Positions 16,627-25,920 are shown, counted from the stretch's first letter. The stretch: 64,000 nt of DNA from Bradyrhizobium erythrophlei (GCF_900129505.1 NZ_LT670818.1:8031001-8095000), one strand, 5' to 3'. Numbers and translations: made by a program. The notes: generated by a model not told the origin, from the letters alone.

Positions 16627-17531
16627 CGGAACACCTCGGCATAGCGTCGCTCGATCAGCGCGTTGCTGCCGACGACGATCAGCACGAGCGCCAGCAGCAG
16701 CAGCACCGCCACCGCCGCGCCGAGCGGCCAGTTCAGCGTATTGAGAAACTCGTCATAGGCCAGCGTCGCCGCGACCTTGAGCCGGCGGCCGCCGATGATG
16801 GCGGGCGTCGCGAAAGCGCTTGCTGACAGCGAGAACACGATGATCGCGCCCGACAATACGCCCGGCATGATCTGCGGCAGCACGATGCGGCGGATGATGG
16901 TGAGCGGGTTGGCGCCGAGCGACATGGCGGCGTTCTCGATCTGCGGGTCGACGCGCTGCAGCGCGGCCCAGACCGACAGCACCATGAACGGCATCATCAC
17001 GTGTGCGAGTGCGACAACCATGCCGGTCTCGGTGAACATGAAGCGCAGGGGCGAGGCGATCAGCCCGAGTGACATCAGGAGCTTGTTGACGAGGCCATTG
17101 TTGCCGCCGAACAAAAGCGCCCAGCCGAGCGTGCGCGCCACCACCGAGATCAGCAGCGGACCGAGGATCACGAGCAGGAAGAAGCTCTTCCAGCGTCCGC
17201 TCATGCGGTTGAGGATGTAGGCCTCCGGCGCGCCGAGCATGGCCGTGATCAGCGTCACGAGCAGCGCGATGCGGAAGGTCCGCCAGAACATCTCGGCATA
17301 ATAGGGATCGGTCGCGATCTCGCGCCAGTTCTTCAGGATGAAGACCGGCTCGATGCCCTTGTACTGGCCCCAGTCGTGGAACGAGAGCATCACCGTCATG
17401 GCGAGCGGAATCACCAGGACGCCGAAGAACAGCATCAGCGCGGGCGCGGACAGCGCCCACGCCGCGCGTGCATCGCGCGTGTCCGCCGCCGGTGCTGCGC
17501 TCGCCGGAACGTTGTCGATGGCCGCGCTCAT
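16623..17531 (-). CDS. ABC transporter permease, PotB-like
   Basis: A 302-residue permease of the PotB/spermidine class with six to seven spans and the EAA loop ENAAMSLGANPLTIIRRIVLPQIMPGVLSG. The start at 17531 (MSAAIDN) overlaps the ATPase stop by 4 nt; a longer in-frame upstream extension is Arg/Pro-rich and overlaps the ATPase, so it is not used. Confidence 0.9.
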   Translation of the reverse strand: MSAAIDNVPASAAPAADTRDARAAWALSAPALMLFFGVLVIPLAMTVMLSFHDWGQYKGIEPVFILKNWREIATDPYYAEMFWRTFRIALLVTLITAMLGAPEAYILNRMSGRWKSFFLLVILGPLLISVVARTLGWALLFGGNNGLVNKLLMSLGLIASPLRFMFTETGMVVALAHVMMPFMVLSVWAALQRVDPQIENAAMSLGANPLTIIRRIVLPQIMPGVLSGAIIVFSLSASAFATPAIIGGRRLKVAATLAYDEFLNTLNWPLGAAVAVLLLLALVLIVVGSNALIERRYAEVFR

Positions 17532-18637
17532 GCGGGGGCTCCGGCGCCACGCAGACTCATATCCTCCGGCCGCCAGACGAGGCGGACGGCCTCGCCCTCC
17601 GCGGGCTGCGGCTGGCCGTCGTTTTGACGGATCACGATCGCGGGGCCGCATTCGCTCTCGCACTGAAACAACCAATGATTGCCCTGGAAAATGCGGGTGA
17701 CGATCTTCGCCGCGAGGCCCGTGCTACCGAAGCCAATCCGCTCCGGGCGAATGCTGACCGTCACCGGACCTGCGAGGCCACCCGGTGCAGGCGCGCTCCA
17801 GGAGCCGGCGACCAGCCGCGCCGGAGCGGCGGCCCGGTCGATGGTCGCGGCGAAATCGTTGGTCTTGCCGAGGAACTGCGCCACAAAGGCGGAAGCCGGC
17901 CGCTCGTAGGTCTCCTGCGGCGTGCCGATCTGCTCGATGCGGCCCTGGCTCATCACCACGATGCGGTCGGACAGCGACATCGCCTCGTTCTGGTCGTGGG
18001 TGACGAGGATCGTCGTGGTGCCGAGATTGCGCTGGATCTGGCGCAGCTCGATCTGCATCCCCTCGCGCAGCTTGGCGTCGAGGTTCGACAGCGGCTCGTC
18101 GAGGAGCAGCACGCTCGGCCGAATCACGAGCGCCCGGGCAAGTGCGACGCGCTGCTGCTGACCGCCCGACATACGGCGCGGATAGCGCTCCTCGTAACCG
18201 GCAAGCCCAACCATGGCCAGTACGGAGCGGACGCGCTCCGCACGCTCGGCTCGCGGCACACGCCGCATCTCCAAGCCAAAAGAAACGTTCTCGGCCGCGG
18301 TCATATGGGGGAACAGCGCATAGCTCTGAAACACGATGCCGAGGCCGCGCCTGGCCGGCTGCACCGCGGTCAGGTCACGCCCCTCGAGCCGGATTGCGCC
18401 GCGCGAGGGATCGAGGAAGCCCGCGATCATCTGCAGCGTCGTGGTCTTTCCGCAGCCGGACGGACCGAGGAAGGAGACGAACTCCCCTTTGCCGACCGCG
18501 AGACTGAAGTCATCGACGACTGTCTGCGGGCCAAACTGTTTCCCGACACGGTCGAGTTCGAGAAAGGGCATGGATGTGCTTCCGGGTGCTGCTGTGGCAG
18601 GGGTCGATGGAGGGCTTACGACGGCGCGCAGAGACAT
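17528..18637 (-). CDS. ABC transporter ATPase, PotA-like
   Basis: ATPase of a PotABCD-class importer. Walker A GPSGCGKTT, Q-loop, signature MSGGQQQRVALARAL, Walker B VLLLDEPLSNLD and the switch histidine in LVTHDQNEAMSLSD are all present, followed by a C-terminal TOBE-type regulatory domain. Start 18637 leaves 26 nt after the binding-protein stop; an ATG at 18571 (MPFLELD), with GGAAG upstream, is a good alternative and matches where the family usually begins. Fourth from the end of the transport part of the operon. Confidence 0.92.
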   Translation of the reverse strand: MSLRAVVSPPSTPATAAPGSTSMPFLELDRVGKQFGPQTVVDDFSLAVGKGEFVSFLGPSGCGKTTTLQMIAGFLDPSRGAIRLEGRDLTAVQPARRGLGIVFQSYALFPHMTAAENVSFGLEMRRVPRAERAERVRSVLAMVGLAGYEERYPRRMSGGQQQRVALARALVIRPSVLLLDEPLSNLDAKLREGMQIELRQIQRNLGTTTILVTHDQNEAMSLSDRIVVMSQGRIEQIGTPQETYERPASAFVAQFLGKTNDFAATIDRAAAPARLVAGSWSAPAPGGLAGPVTVSIRPERIGFGSTGLAAKIVTRIFQGNHWLFQCESECGPAIVIRQNDGQPQPAEGEAVRLVWRPEDMSLRGAGAPA

Positions 18638-18663
18638 CGCCGAAACCCGCCGGGCCTCAAAGC

Positions 18664-19698
18664 TCAGCGCTCGACCTCGCGATTCCACCGCTTGGTCCAC
18701 TCCTCGCGCTTGTCGTTGATGATGCTCCAGTCAGCCGTATAGAGCTTCGCTGCGCGCTCGCCGATCGGCGCCATCTTGCCGAGTTCCGGCGGCACCACGA
18801 CCGACTTCAGCACCGGGCCATAGCCGTAATCCTTCAGCATCACGAGCTGCAGTTTCGGTTCGAGCAGCGTCTTGATGAAGGCCGAGGCGAGCGGCGATGC
18901 GTTGGGCTTGGTGATCGGACAAGCGGTCGTCAGCAGCGTCGCTGCGCCTTCCTTGGGATAGACGAAGTCGACGGGGAAGCCGGTGTTGGCGAAGCTCTGG
19001 ACGCGGCCGGAGCCCCACACCGCCAGCACCGCCTGGCCGGACTGGAACAGCTCGGTCATCTTGCCGGGCGAAGGCTCATAGGCCAGCACGTTTGGATTGA
19101 TCTCGTTCTTGAAGATCTTGAAGCCGGCATCGACGTCGGATTCGCTGCCACCGTTCATCCGGGCGAGCATCAGCAACGCATGCAGGCCGTAAGTGTTGTT
19201 GATGGGCGGGATCACCAGCTGCTTCTGGTACTTCGGATCCTTGAGATCATTCCAGGAGGTCGGGGGCGCCCAGCCCTTCTCCGCGAAGACCCTGGTGTTG
19301 TACATCAAGCCGGTTGCGACCAGGCCAATGCCCACCGCGCGGTCGTCCTTGAAGCGTGCGGCCTCGTAGAGATCGGGAGGCACACCGTCGATGTTGCCGC
19401 AGAAGCCGAGCTGGATCGCCTGGTACATCGGACCGTCGTCGACGATGGCCACGTCGATCTGCTGATTGCCCTTTTGGGCCTGCAACTTGGCAAGCGTGTC
19501 GGTCGAATTGCCGGCGACGTATTCGACCTTGACGCCGTGGGCCTGCTCGAAGGCCGGCATCACCTCGTCGCGGATCGTCTTCTCGAAGGAGCCGCCGTAG
19601 CCCGCGACATAGAGCGTCTTCTGCTGCGCCAAAACCGCTGACGGGGCTAAGGCGAGCGCCGCGATGCTGACCACTGCCGCAAGGCCGAGATGTTTCAT
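18664..19698 (-). CDS. Periplasmic substrate-binding protein (PotD-like)
   Basis: A 344-residue exported binding protein, first gene of the transport/oxidase operon. A signal peptide (MKHLGLAAVVSIAALALAP, cleavage near AVLA-QQ) precedes a type 2 periplasmic fold beginning LYVAGYGGSFEKTIRDEVMPAFE, typical of the extracellular solute-binding family 1/PotD. GGAGA stands upstream of the ATG at 19698; the frame remains open further upstream but without coding character. The likely ligand is a polyamine, opine or modified amino acid, as judged from the catabolic genes that follow. Confidence 0.9.
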   Translation of the reverse strand: MKHLGLAAVVSIAALALAPSAVLAQQKTLYVAGYGGSFEKTIRDEVMPAFEQAHGVKVEYVAGNSTDTLAKLQAQKGNQQIDVAIVDDGPMYQAIQLGFCGNIDGVPPDLYEAARFKDDRAVGIGLVATGLMYNTRVFAEKGWAPPTSWNDLKDPKYQKQLVIPPINNTYGLHALLMLARMNGGSESDVDAGFKIFKNEINPNVLAYEPSPGKMTELFQSGQAVLAVWGSGRVQSFANTGFPVDFVYPKEGAATLLTTACPITKPNASPLASAFIKTLLEPKLQLVMLKDYGYGPVLKSVVVPPELGKMAPIGERAAKLYTADWSIINDKREEWTKRWNREVER

Positions 19699-19953
19699 AT
19701 CGATCGATCTCCAATACCGTTTGCACCCGGAGCGCATTCTCGGGCCGCCTCGCGCCCTCCGAACGAGGCACGCCCGCCCGTTGGTCATTATCGTCCGCTT
19801 GAGATTTTGGTCTTTACCGCCTCGCTCCGACCGGCTCCGCCCAAAAAACTGGCTAAATCCAGCCTTGATGAAAAAGATCGCAGTTAACACTTTTGTCGTC
19901 CAATTAATAATGGCACGCTCCACATGCCGAAATGTTATGGATGGGAACGGGGC

Positions 19954-20871
19954 ATGGTTCGGATTAATTCGCGGCAGGTCGAAGCCTTCCGCGCGATGAT
20001 GCTGACAGGCAGCGTGACAGACGCGGCGAAGCTGATGGCTGTGACGCAGCCGGCCGTAAGCCGGCTGCTGCGCGATTTCCAGGCGCTACTCAAAATGGAG
20101 CTATTCGAAAGACGCGGCAGCGGCCTGGCACCGACGGCATCCGCAACTGCGCTTTATATGGAAGTCGAGCGGTCTTTCGTGGGGCTCGAACGCATCGCGG
20201 CAGCGGCCGAAGAGATCCGCGGCCGCCGGACCGGTACGCTACGGATCGCGGCCCTGCCGGCGCTGTCCAACGGCTACCTGCCGCGGCTCGCAGGCGGTTT
20301 CCTGAAGGAGCGGCCGAACCTCAATTTGTCGTTTTTTGGCGTCATCTCGCCGCTCGTGATCGACTGGGTGCTGAACAACCAGTGCGACATCGGTTTCGCC
20401 GAGGTGCCGATCGCCCATTCCGGCCTGCCGAGCGTGCGGCTGCCGGCGCTGCCGCGCGTTGCAGTTCTGCCCGCCGGCCATCGGCTTGCAGCCAAGGCGA
20501 CGCTGGAGCCACGCGATTTCGAGGGCGAGGCTTTTGTATCGCTGTCGGCGGGATCGACCAGTCGCCATCTGATCGACCAGGCCTTCAACCGCGATGACGT
20601 TCGCCGCGTCCTGCGGGTCGAGGCCAACCTGTCGGAGATCATGTGCGGGATGGTGTCGTCGGGACTCGGCGTGGCGATCTGCGATCCCTTCACGGCGCAG
20701 GAGTTCGAGGGCCGAGGCGTCGTCGTGCGCCGCTTCCTGCCGCGGATCGATTTCGAATTCGCCGCCGTTTTTCCAGCGCAGCGCAGTCCCTCGCCGGTGG
20801 CTTTGGACCTGGTGGAGGTTATGCAACAGGCGTTAAGCGAACTGAGCGGGCGGCCTGTGGGTCAAAACTGA
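19954..20871 (+). CDS. LysR-family regulator, OccR/NocR-like
   Basis: A 305-residue LysR regulator. The helix-turn-helix INSRQVEAFRAMMLTGSV followed by AVTQPAVSRLLRDF closely resembles OccR, the octopine-responsive regulator of Agrobacterium. The C-terminal part is the usual inducer-binding domain. The start at 19954 is preferred over 19924 because it aligns with family starts. It is divergent from the ABC/oxidase operon with a 255-nt shared upstream region, the normal arrangement for a LysR activator and its target. The inducer is probably the imported substrate. Confidence 0.9.
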   Translation: MVRINSRQVEAFRAMMLTGSVTDAAKLMAVTQPAVSRLLRDFQALLKMELFERRGSGLAPTASATALYMEVERSFVGLERIAAAAEEIRGRRTGTLRIAALPALSNGYLPRLAGGFLKERPNLNLSFFGVISPLVIDWVLNNQCDIGFAEVPIAHSGLPSVRLPALPRVAVLPAGHRLAAKATLEPRDFEGEAFVSLSAGSTSRHLIDQAFNRDDVRRVLRVEANLSEIMCGMVSSGLGVAICDPFTAQEFEGRGVVVRRFLPRIDFEFAAVFPAQRSPSPVALDLVEVMQQALSELSGRPVGQN

Positions 20872-20984
20872 TGGCGGTGGTGGCCGATACCGACGGATGC
20901 CAAGGCTTCGGAGCTCGCGCCCAACGCCCGCCTTCGCCCTGCGGGCTTCGGCGCGGCAGCCTTGCTCGCTTCGCGAGCGAAGGC

Positions 20985-21070
20985 TGGTGGGGAAGGAAGG
21001 ACTCGAACCTTCGAAGCCATGAGGCGGCTGATTTACAGTCAGCTCCCTTTGCCACTCGGGACACTTCCCC
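20985..21070 (-). tRNA. tRNA-Tyr (anticodon GTA)
   Basis: The minus strand gives an 86-nt class II tRNA with encoded CCA: acceptor GGGGAAG, anticodon arm CTGACTGTAAATCAG (anticodon GTA), a variable arm, and a GGTTCGAGTCC T-arm. A TTGCTCGC/GCGAGC dyad at 20962-20978 lies just past its 3' end. Confidence 0.95.
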
Positions 21071-21274
21071 TCTCAACAGCGTCATTGGCCCACCCGCTGA
21101 AATGGCGGCAGGAAGGCCGTGGATGACGCTGAAACGCGGGGGCCCGATAACGGGCGCCCGGTCGGCGCGTTTATGGGCGAAGCCGCCCTCCAAAGTCAAC
21201 CAAGGCCGGCCGCTAAAACGGGCCGCCGAGGGGCTCAAATTGCCATTATTCGGAACCCGTGACAGAAGCTTGCC

Positions 21275-22102
21275 ATGAGCGATCGCGAGCGGAAACAGCA
21301 TTTTGGGCGCAGCGGCGGCAAAGGCCGGGAAAAGCAGCGCGAATCCGGCCGCCGGCCGGCCTGGCGCGGCCGCGAGGCTAGTCCCGACGGCCCGGTGATT
21401 CTCTACGGCTGGCATACCGTGGCTGCGGCCTTGGCCAATCCGCAGCGGCACATCCGCAAGCTGATGCTGACCGAGAACGCCGCGCGGCGGCTGGCGGACG
21501 AAAATATCGCGATTCCGCTCACCCCGGAAATCGTCCGGCCTGCCCTGATCGACCAGCGGCTCGGCCCGGACGCGGTGCATCAGGGGCTGTTGGCGGAAGC
21601 CGATCCCCTGCCCTCGCCCGACATCGAAGACCTGCCCGAGACCGGCATCGTGCTGGTGCTCGACCAGATCACCGATCCGCACAATGTCGGCGCGATCCTG
21701 CGCTCGGCGGCGGCGTTCGCGGTCAAGGCCATCGTCACCACGGCGCGCCACTCGCCGGAGGCAACCGGGGTGCTGGCAAAGTCCGCCTCGGGCGCGCTGG
21801 AGCTGGTGCCGCTGGTCACGGTGCAAAACCTTGCCCGCGCCCTCACCGAAATGAATGACCGGGGCTTTCTGACCGTCGGCCTCGACAGCCAGGGCGGCGA
21901 AAATCTCGGCAGCGTGGCGTTGCGGCAGCCTTTGGCGCTGGTGCTCGGCGCCGAGGGCAAGGGCCTGCGGCAGTTGACGCGCGAAACCTGCGGCGTGGTG
22001 GCGCGGCTCGACATGCCCGGCGAGATCAAGAGCCTCAACGTCTCCAATGCCGCGGTGCTGGCGCTCTACATCGGCGCCAGCCGGCTCGGACTGATGGGAT
22101 AA
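21275..22102 (+). CDS. rlmB: 23S rRNA (guanosine-2'-O)-methyltransferase RlmB (TrmH/SpoU family)
   Basis: A 275-residue SPOUT methyltransferase that 2'-O-methylates 23S rRNA. An Arg-rich N-terminal tail (about 40 residues) precedes the substrate-binding domain and the catalytic knot. The three SpoU motifs are present: DPHNVGAILRSAAAFA, VLGAEGKGLRQL and MPGEIKSLNVSNAAVLALY. The gene stands next to tRNA-Tyr on the opposite strand, as in related genomes. Confidence 0.93.
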   Translation: MSDRERKQHFGRSGGKGREKQRESGRRPAWRGREASPDGPVILYGWHTVAAALANPQRHIRKLMLTENAARRLADENIAIPLTPEIVRPALIDQRLGPDAVHQGLLAEADPLPSPDIEDLPETGIVLVLDQITDPHNVGAILRSAAAFAVKAIVTTARHSPEATGVLAKSASGALELVPLVTVQNLARALTEMNDRGFLTVGLDSQGGENLGSVALRQPLALVLGAEGKGLRQLTRETCGVVARLDMPGEIKSLNVSNAAVLALYIGASRLGLMG

Positions 22103-22133
22103 CTCGAAACGCCAAGGAAAGAAAAGATATGAG

Positions 22134-22174
22134 AAAAATCATCGCCCGCTCGCGGGATGCGAGCGGGCGATGAT
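22134..22174 (-). terminator. Long perfect hairpin, terminator for the minus-strand gene at 22262
   Basis: Arms 22138-22153 and 22159-22174 form a perfect 16-bp stem around a GGGAT loop. In the minus-strand direction it is followed by a T-run (bases 22134-22138), so it serves the Tyr/His-rich protein gene; without a T-run on the plus strand it is less convincing for rlmB. Confidence 0.75.
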
Positions 22175-22261
22175 GTCTCGAGTTAAGCCTTTTAGGCGCT
22201 GAGATCAATAATAGCGGCGGAGCACATGCTCGCGATAGCCGTAGTAGTGGTGCGGCATGCC

Positions 22262-22732
22262 TTAGTGCATGCTGTGATGAGCGTAGCCGTAGCGGTAGCC
22301 CGGATGCGTCGAATAGCCGTAGCCGTGATGACGGTAATAGGGGTGAGCCCGGTGGCCGTAGACGCGCGGACCGTAGGCGCCTTCATAATAGGTCGGACGA
22401 GGCGCGAAATCGCCGGGGCCGGTATAGGTCGGGCCCTGGTTCACGTAGTAATACTGGTGCCGCATCAGGGCGGCATAATACTGTGTCTCCGGCTCGACCA
22501 GCCGCTCATAGCCCCAGCCGCGGCCGCAGGTGTTGCAGCCGGAATAGACCGGCGCCGGGGGAACGTAGACCGGCGGCTGGTAAACTTGAGGCTGCGCGCA
22601 CGGCTCGACATAAGCCTGTCCGCACGGCGAGCACGAACCCTGGAACAGCCCGCCTCCGCACGCCATCGCGGGCGCAGCCCCAGCAACCATCACGGCGAAC
22701 GCCGCTACCAATCCTGAAATCGTCTGACGCAT
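22262..22732 (-). CDS. Secreted Tyr/His/Cys-containing hypothetical protein
   Basis: A 156-residue exported protein: signal peptide MRQTISGLVAAFAVMVAGAAPAMA, then a Cys-containing stretch (CGGGLFQGSCSPCGQ, SGCNTCGRG) and a Tyr/His/Gly-rich C-terminal tail. Low-complexity envelope proteins like this are common in Bradyrhizobium; function is unknown. The cysteines could bind metal or form disulfides. A clear terminator follows on the minus strand. Confidence 0.75.
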   Translation of the reverse strand: MRQTISGLVAAFAVMVAGAAPAMACGGGLFQGSCSPCGQAYVEPCAQPQVYQPPVYVPPAPVYSGCNTCGRGWGYERLVEPETQYYAALMRHQYYYVNQGPTYTGPGDFAPRPTYYEGAYGPRVYGHRAHPYYRHHGYGYSTHPGYRYGYAHHSMH

Positions 22733-22771
22733 TATACCCTCTCCTGTGGCCGTTTTTTCGTTGGCATAACT

Positions 22772-23266
22772 CTAGCGTGGAACTCTGCGGGGCTTTCGAT
22801 GCCCGGGATCCCAGTGCGGGCCTGCCGGGTCCCCGGGTATGCCGAGGTCGCCGCCCTGCGGAGCGAGAATGACCGGCGGCGGATAGAAGGGAACCTGCGG
22901 CTGCGGCGCCTGTGGGGTCGAATGCGCCGACCATGAATCGTGGTAGCTCTCCGCCGGCTGCGGCAGCTTGCGGTTGGCGGGCGGTTCGATTTCGAGGCGG
23001 CCATAGCCCGGCAGGTGCCCGCTGCTCGGATAATAATGGCCGACATTCGGCAAGGGATCGACGTAGCGCCCGCCATAGACAGTCGGCGTTACATGCGTGT
23101 TCTTGCTGAGGCCCCAATCGCCCTCGACGACCGCATAGGAGGCGTCGATGCCGTTGATGATGATGGGAACCCCGGGGCGGCCGGGAATGACCAGAACGGG
23201 CGCGGTGTCGGCCCAAGCCGCAGCGGTCGCTCCGATCAAAATGGCCAGTGCCAGCCCAGTACGCAT
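22772..23266 (-). CDS. Secreted Pro-rich hypothetical protein
   Basis: A 164-residue protein with a signal peptide (MRTGLALAILIGATAAAWAD) and a folded-looking first half (PVLVIPGRPGVPIIINGIDASYAVVEGDWGL) before a Pro/Gly-rich tail. I recognise no characterised domain. It precedes the Tyr/His-rich secreted protein on the same strand by 39 nt, so the two may be co-transcribed. Confidence 0.75.
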   Translation of the reverse strand: MRTGLALAILIGATAAAWADTAPVLVIPGRPGVPIIINGIDASYAVVEGDWGLSKNTHVTPTVYGGRYVDPLPNVGHYYPSSGHLPGYGRLEIEPPANRKLPQPAESYHDSWSAHSTPQAPQPQVPFYPPPVILAPQGGDLGIPGDPAGPHWDPGHRKPRRVPR

Positions 23267-23430
23267 TGTTGCAGGTCCCGATTACTCCGGACAACCTATC
23301 CGAAGGGGCCAGCCCAGAGGTTAAAGGGGTAGGCCAAAGTTCGGGTAAGCCTAACGCACAAGCGTTTATGCCCGCTCAATTGCCGATAATCGCGCTCAGG
23401 AAATGTTAACGGCGGGCGCCGGATCGAGCT

Positions 23431-24126
23431 CTACGCAAACACCGTCGCGACGATGGTGCGCACGCCGATCGACATCGTGATCACGCCGACCGCGCCCTGC
23501 AGTCCGCCATTGGCCCAGGTCAGCCAGCGCGCGGAGACCGCGAGCGGCACCGCAATCGCCGCCGAGAGCGCGCCCATCCCGACCATCGAGCCGATCCCGA
23601 ACAGCGCGACATAGCCGAGTCCGGCCACCGCGCTGGAGGCCTGCGATACCGCCAGCACCAACAGCGCCGCGGAGCCGGCCATGCCGTGCATCAATCCCAC
23701 CAGCAGCGTGCGCCAGCGGAAACCGTGCGCATGGGCGTGGGCGGCGCGGGCATGCGGCACGGTTTCGCCGGCATGGCTGTGGGCGTGGACATGCACGGTG
23801 CCGTCGCCATGGCCGTGGGCATGAAAGTGAATGCGGTCGCGCCACAGCCGCCACAGCACATGCGCCCCGAGGCCGACCAGCATGATGCCGACGGCGGTCT
23901 CGAGCGGCTGCGCGAAATGTTCGGGGATGGCGTGCCCGAGCAGGATGGCGACACCGGCGAAGGCGAACAGGGTGAGGGTATGCCCGAGCCCCCAGGTCAG
24001 ACCGTGCTTGACGATGTCGGAGATGTCGGTGCGGCGGGCGGCGATCGAGGACACCGCCGCGACATGGTCGGCCTCGAGCGCGTGCTGCATGCCGAGCAGA
24101 AATCCAAGCCCCAGAATTCCAAACAT
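23431..24126 (-). CDS. Nickel-transporter-like (NicO/UreH family) membrane protein
   Basis: A 231-residue protein with about six spans. The first span carries GMQHALEADHVAAV, the H-x4-D-H motif of nickel/cobalt permeases, and a cytosolic loop is very His-rich (HFHAHGHGDGTVHVHAHSHAG), as expected for metal handling. No urease or hydrogenase genes are nearby, so the partner enzyme is unknown. Confidence 0.82.
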   Translation of the reverse strand: MFGILGLGFLLGMQHALEADHVAAVSSIAARRTDISDIVKHGLTWGLGHTLTLFAFAGVAILLGHAIPEHFAQPLETAVGIMLVGLGAHVLWRLWRDRIHFHAHGHGDGTVHVHAHSHAGETVPHARAAHAHAHGFRWRTLLVGLMHGMAGSAALLVLAVSQASSAVAGLGYVALFGIGSMVGMGALSAAIAVPLAVSARWLTWANGGLQGAVGVITMSIGVRTIVATVFA

Positions 24127-24148
24127 GTGTGCCCTGTTCTTTACCGCT

Positions 24149-24271
24149 CATCATTGCGAGGGAGCGAAAGCGACGAAGCAATCCGCTCTTTCTTTGTGCC
24201 GGGAAATGGATTGCTTCGCGGAGTTTATCATCGGGCGGCGCTACGCGCCGACCCGTTGGCTCGCAATGATG
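24149..24271. repeat. Dispersed palindromic repeat with perfect 12-bp ends and an internal module
   Basis: The element is bounded by CATCATTGCGAG (24149-24160) and its exact reverse complement CTCGCAATGATG (24260-24271). Inside are two copies of a GCAATCC/GGATTGC pair and, at 24220-24259, a 40-nt module beginning GGAGTTTATCATCGGGC and ending CCCGTTGG. The same module appears at 51782 inside a different repeat. The element lies between the nickel-transporter-like gene and the broken hydrolase. Confidence 0.85.
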
Positions 24272-24312
24272 TTACACCAATGACTGCCTTTGCAATATTC
24301 AGGCCTGACCCG

Positions 24313-25034
24313 TCAGGTATGAAAGGCCTCCTCAAACAGGCCGCGCATCGATGCCCAGGAGCGGCGGTCGGCCGTCTCGTTGTAGAGCGCGGCGCGCATG
24401 ATCGAACCATCCGCCGTCGGATTGGTAAACCGTGCAGCGTGTTGCCGTAACTGACGACCTGCCAGTCCTGGACCCCGGCGCTGCGCATTTCTTCCTCGAA
24501 TGCCCGGATATGTTCCGGCGGCGCCAGCGGATCGTCTGCGCCGGTGCAGACCAGCACGCGGGCCGTCAGCTTGCCGCGCACCGCCGGCATCTGGTTGGTG
24601 AGCACGCCGTGAAAGCTGACGACGGCCGCAAGATCGGCGCCGTCGCGCGCAAGCTCGAGGGCCACCGAGCCGCCGAAGCAGAAACCGATCGCGCCCAGCC
24701 TGCTTGTATCGACCTGCGGCAGCGCGGCGAGCGTCACCAACGCGGCACGCGCACGCGCGCGCAGGGTTTGCAGATCGTTGCGAAGGCCGCCGACCAGATG
24801 GGTCGCTTCCTGCAGACTGTGCGCCTGCCGGCGGTCGCCGAACATGTCGGCGGCGAACGCGACATAGCCAAGTTCCGCCAGCTTGCGCGCCCGCGCGATC
24901 GCAAAGTCGCCCAGTCCCAGCCCCTCGTGAAACACCAGCACGCCCGGCCGCGGGTCCCCGGCGGTTTCGTCGAAGGCGAGATGCCCCCGCAACGTGACTG
25001 CCTCGCTGCGGTAATCGATGTCCTGATCATGCAT
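24313..25034 (-). pseudogene. Dienelactone hydrolase family protein, frameshifted near the C-terminus
   Basis: Alpha/beta hydrolase of the DLH family with the full triad visible: Cys in GAIGFCFGGS, Asp in CTGADDPLAPPE and His in GNTLHG. Directly after that His the frame breaks. The expected tail (TNPTADGSIMRAALYNE to GLFEEAFHT) is present in another frame and ends at 24313, so one base is missing around 24427-24430. As it stands, the frame runs on for a foreign 60-residue tail and stops at 24228 inside the dispersed repeat. Either a real mutation or a sequencing slip in a short homopolymer. Confidence 0.8.
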
Positions 25035-25238
25035 TGCGAAAATCGCCGGGTTTCAAAACAGCTGGAACCGGAACTTCCCACCGCTGCGCGGCGCGCACAA
25101 GGCCGGATCCGGAACATCGCAAAAAGCGAGAAGCGGCGGCGCCATCACATCTGTTTGAATCCTGCGTGAGGAACGTTTGGAACGTCCTCAGTTGCCGGCG
25201 CTTAGCCTTTGGATTGGATTACAGCAAGGGAGAAACGC

Positions 25239-25748
25239 ATGACGAAATTCGCACTTCTTGCTACGGCCGCCATGGTTCTTTCATCCGCGCTGGCGGGACC
25301 CGCGATGGCGCAGCGGGTGATCGACAATCCCGGCCGTTGCGCTCATCCAAACGCCAATTGCCAGAACCTGGGGCCGGGAAATCCCTATACCAGCAACGGT
25401 GATCAGCGGCGGATGGCCTATCGCCATGGTGTCGACAGAAACCGCGCCGCCAACGGGAACGACAACACCTGGAACAATGGCTGGCACGACAGCTGGAACG
25501 ACAACCGCCGCCACGATTCCGGCTTCTTGCCGGGCGATGCCGCGGCCGGCGTCGTAGGCGGCGCGATCGGCACCGCCGGCGCCATCGCCACAGCCCCCTT
25601 CCGCAACGATGCCTACGCCTATGACAACAGCGGCCGCTATGACAACAGCGGCTGGGACACTCGCAGCTACGCCGAGCGCAACGGCTTCGTTTGCCAGCCC
25701 GGCAAATGGTTCAAGGGCGAGGACGGCCGTCGGCATCTCTGCCGATAA
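25239..25748 (+). CDS. Secreted Asn/Gly-rich hypothetical protein with glycine-zipper region
   Basis: A 169-residue exported protein: signal peptide ending near GPAMA-QRV, an Asn/Trp/His/Asp-rich middle, a small-residue segment AAAGVVGGAIGTAGAIATA that resembles a glycine zipper, and a C-terminal block NGFVCQPGKWFKGEDGRRHLCR with two cysteines. The start at 25239 follows AAGGGAGAA. Function unknown; probably periplasmic or outer-membrane associated. Confidence 0.78.
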   Translation: MTKFALLATAAMVLSSALAGPAMAQRVIDNPGRCAHPNANCQNLGPGNPYTSNGDQRRMAYRHGVDRNRAANGNDNTWNNGWHDSWNDNRRHDSGFLPGDAAAGVVGGAIGTAGAIATAPFRNDAYAYDNSGRYDNSGWDTRSYAERNGFVCQPGKWFKGEDGRRHLCR

Positions 25749-25772
25749 GCCCTTTGCGTAACGAAAACGAAT

Positions 25773-25798
25773 AAGGCGGCTGCGAGGCCGCCTTTTTT
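25773..25798 (+). terminator. Intrinsic terminator after the secreted protein gene
   Basis: Stem AAGGCGGC / GCCGCCTT around TGCGAG, followed by TTTTTT. It begins 25 nt after the stop codon at 25748. Confidence 0.85.
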
Positions 25799-25920
25799 CC
25801 TGCGGGGCCGGGATTGCCCTCGGAGGTTCTGGCCCTTTGCCGGCAAGTCTGGTATTCGACCGGCCGCAAGATCGGCGGAATCGCGGGCTCGATTTCGACC
25901 ATGCCTGATCTCTGCAATAT

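Noticed and set aside
25165..25205. GGAAC-N17 with a GCTTA element as an EcfG-type promoter for the secreted protein gene
   Set aside because: The -35 half matches but the -10 is poor (CTTA instead of CGTT), so I do not claim it.
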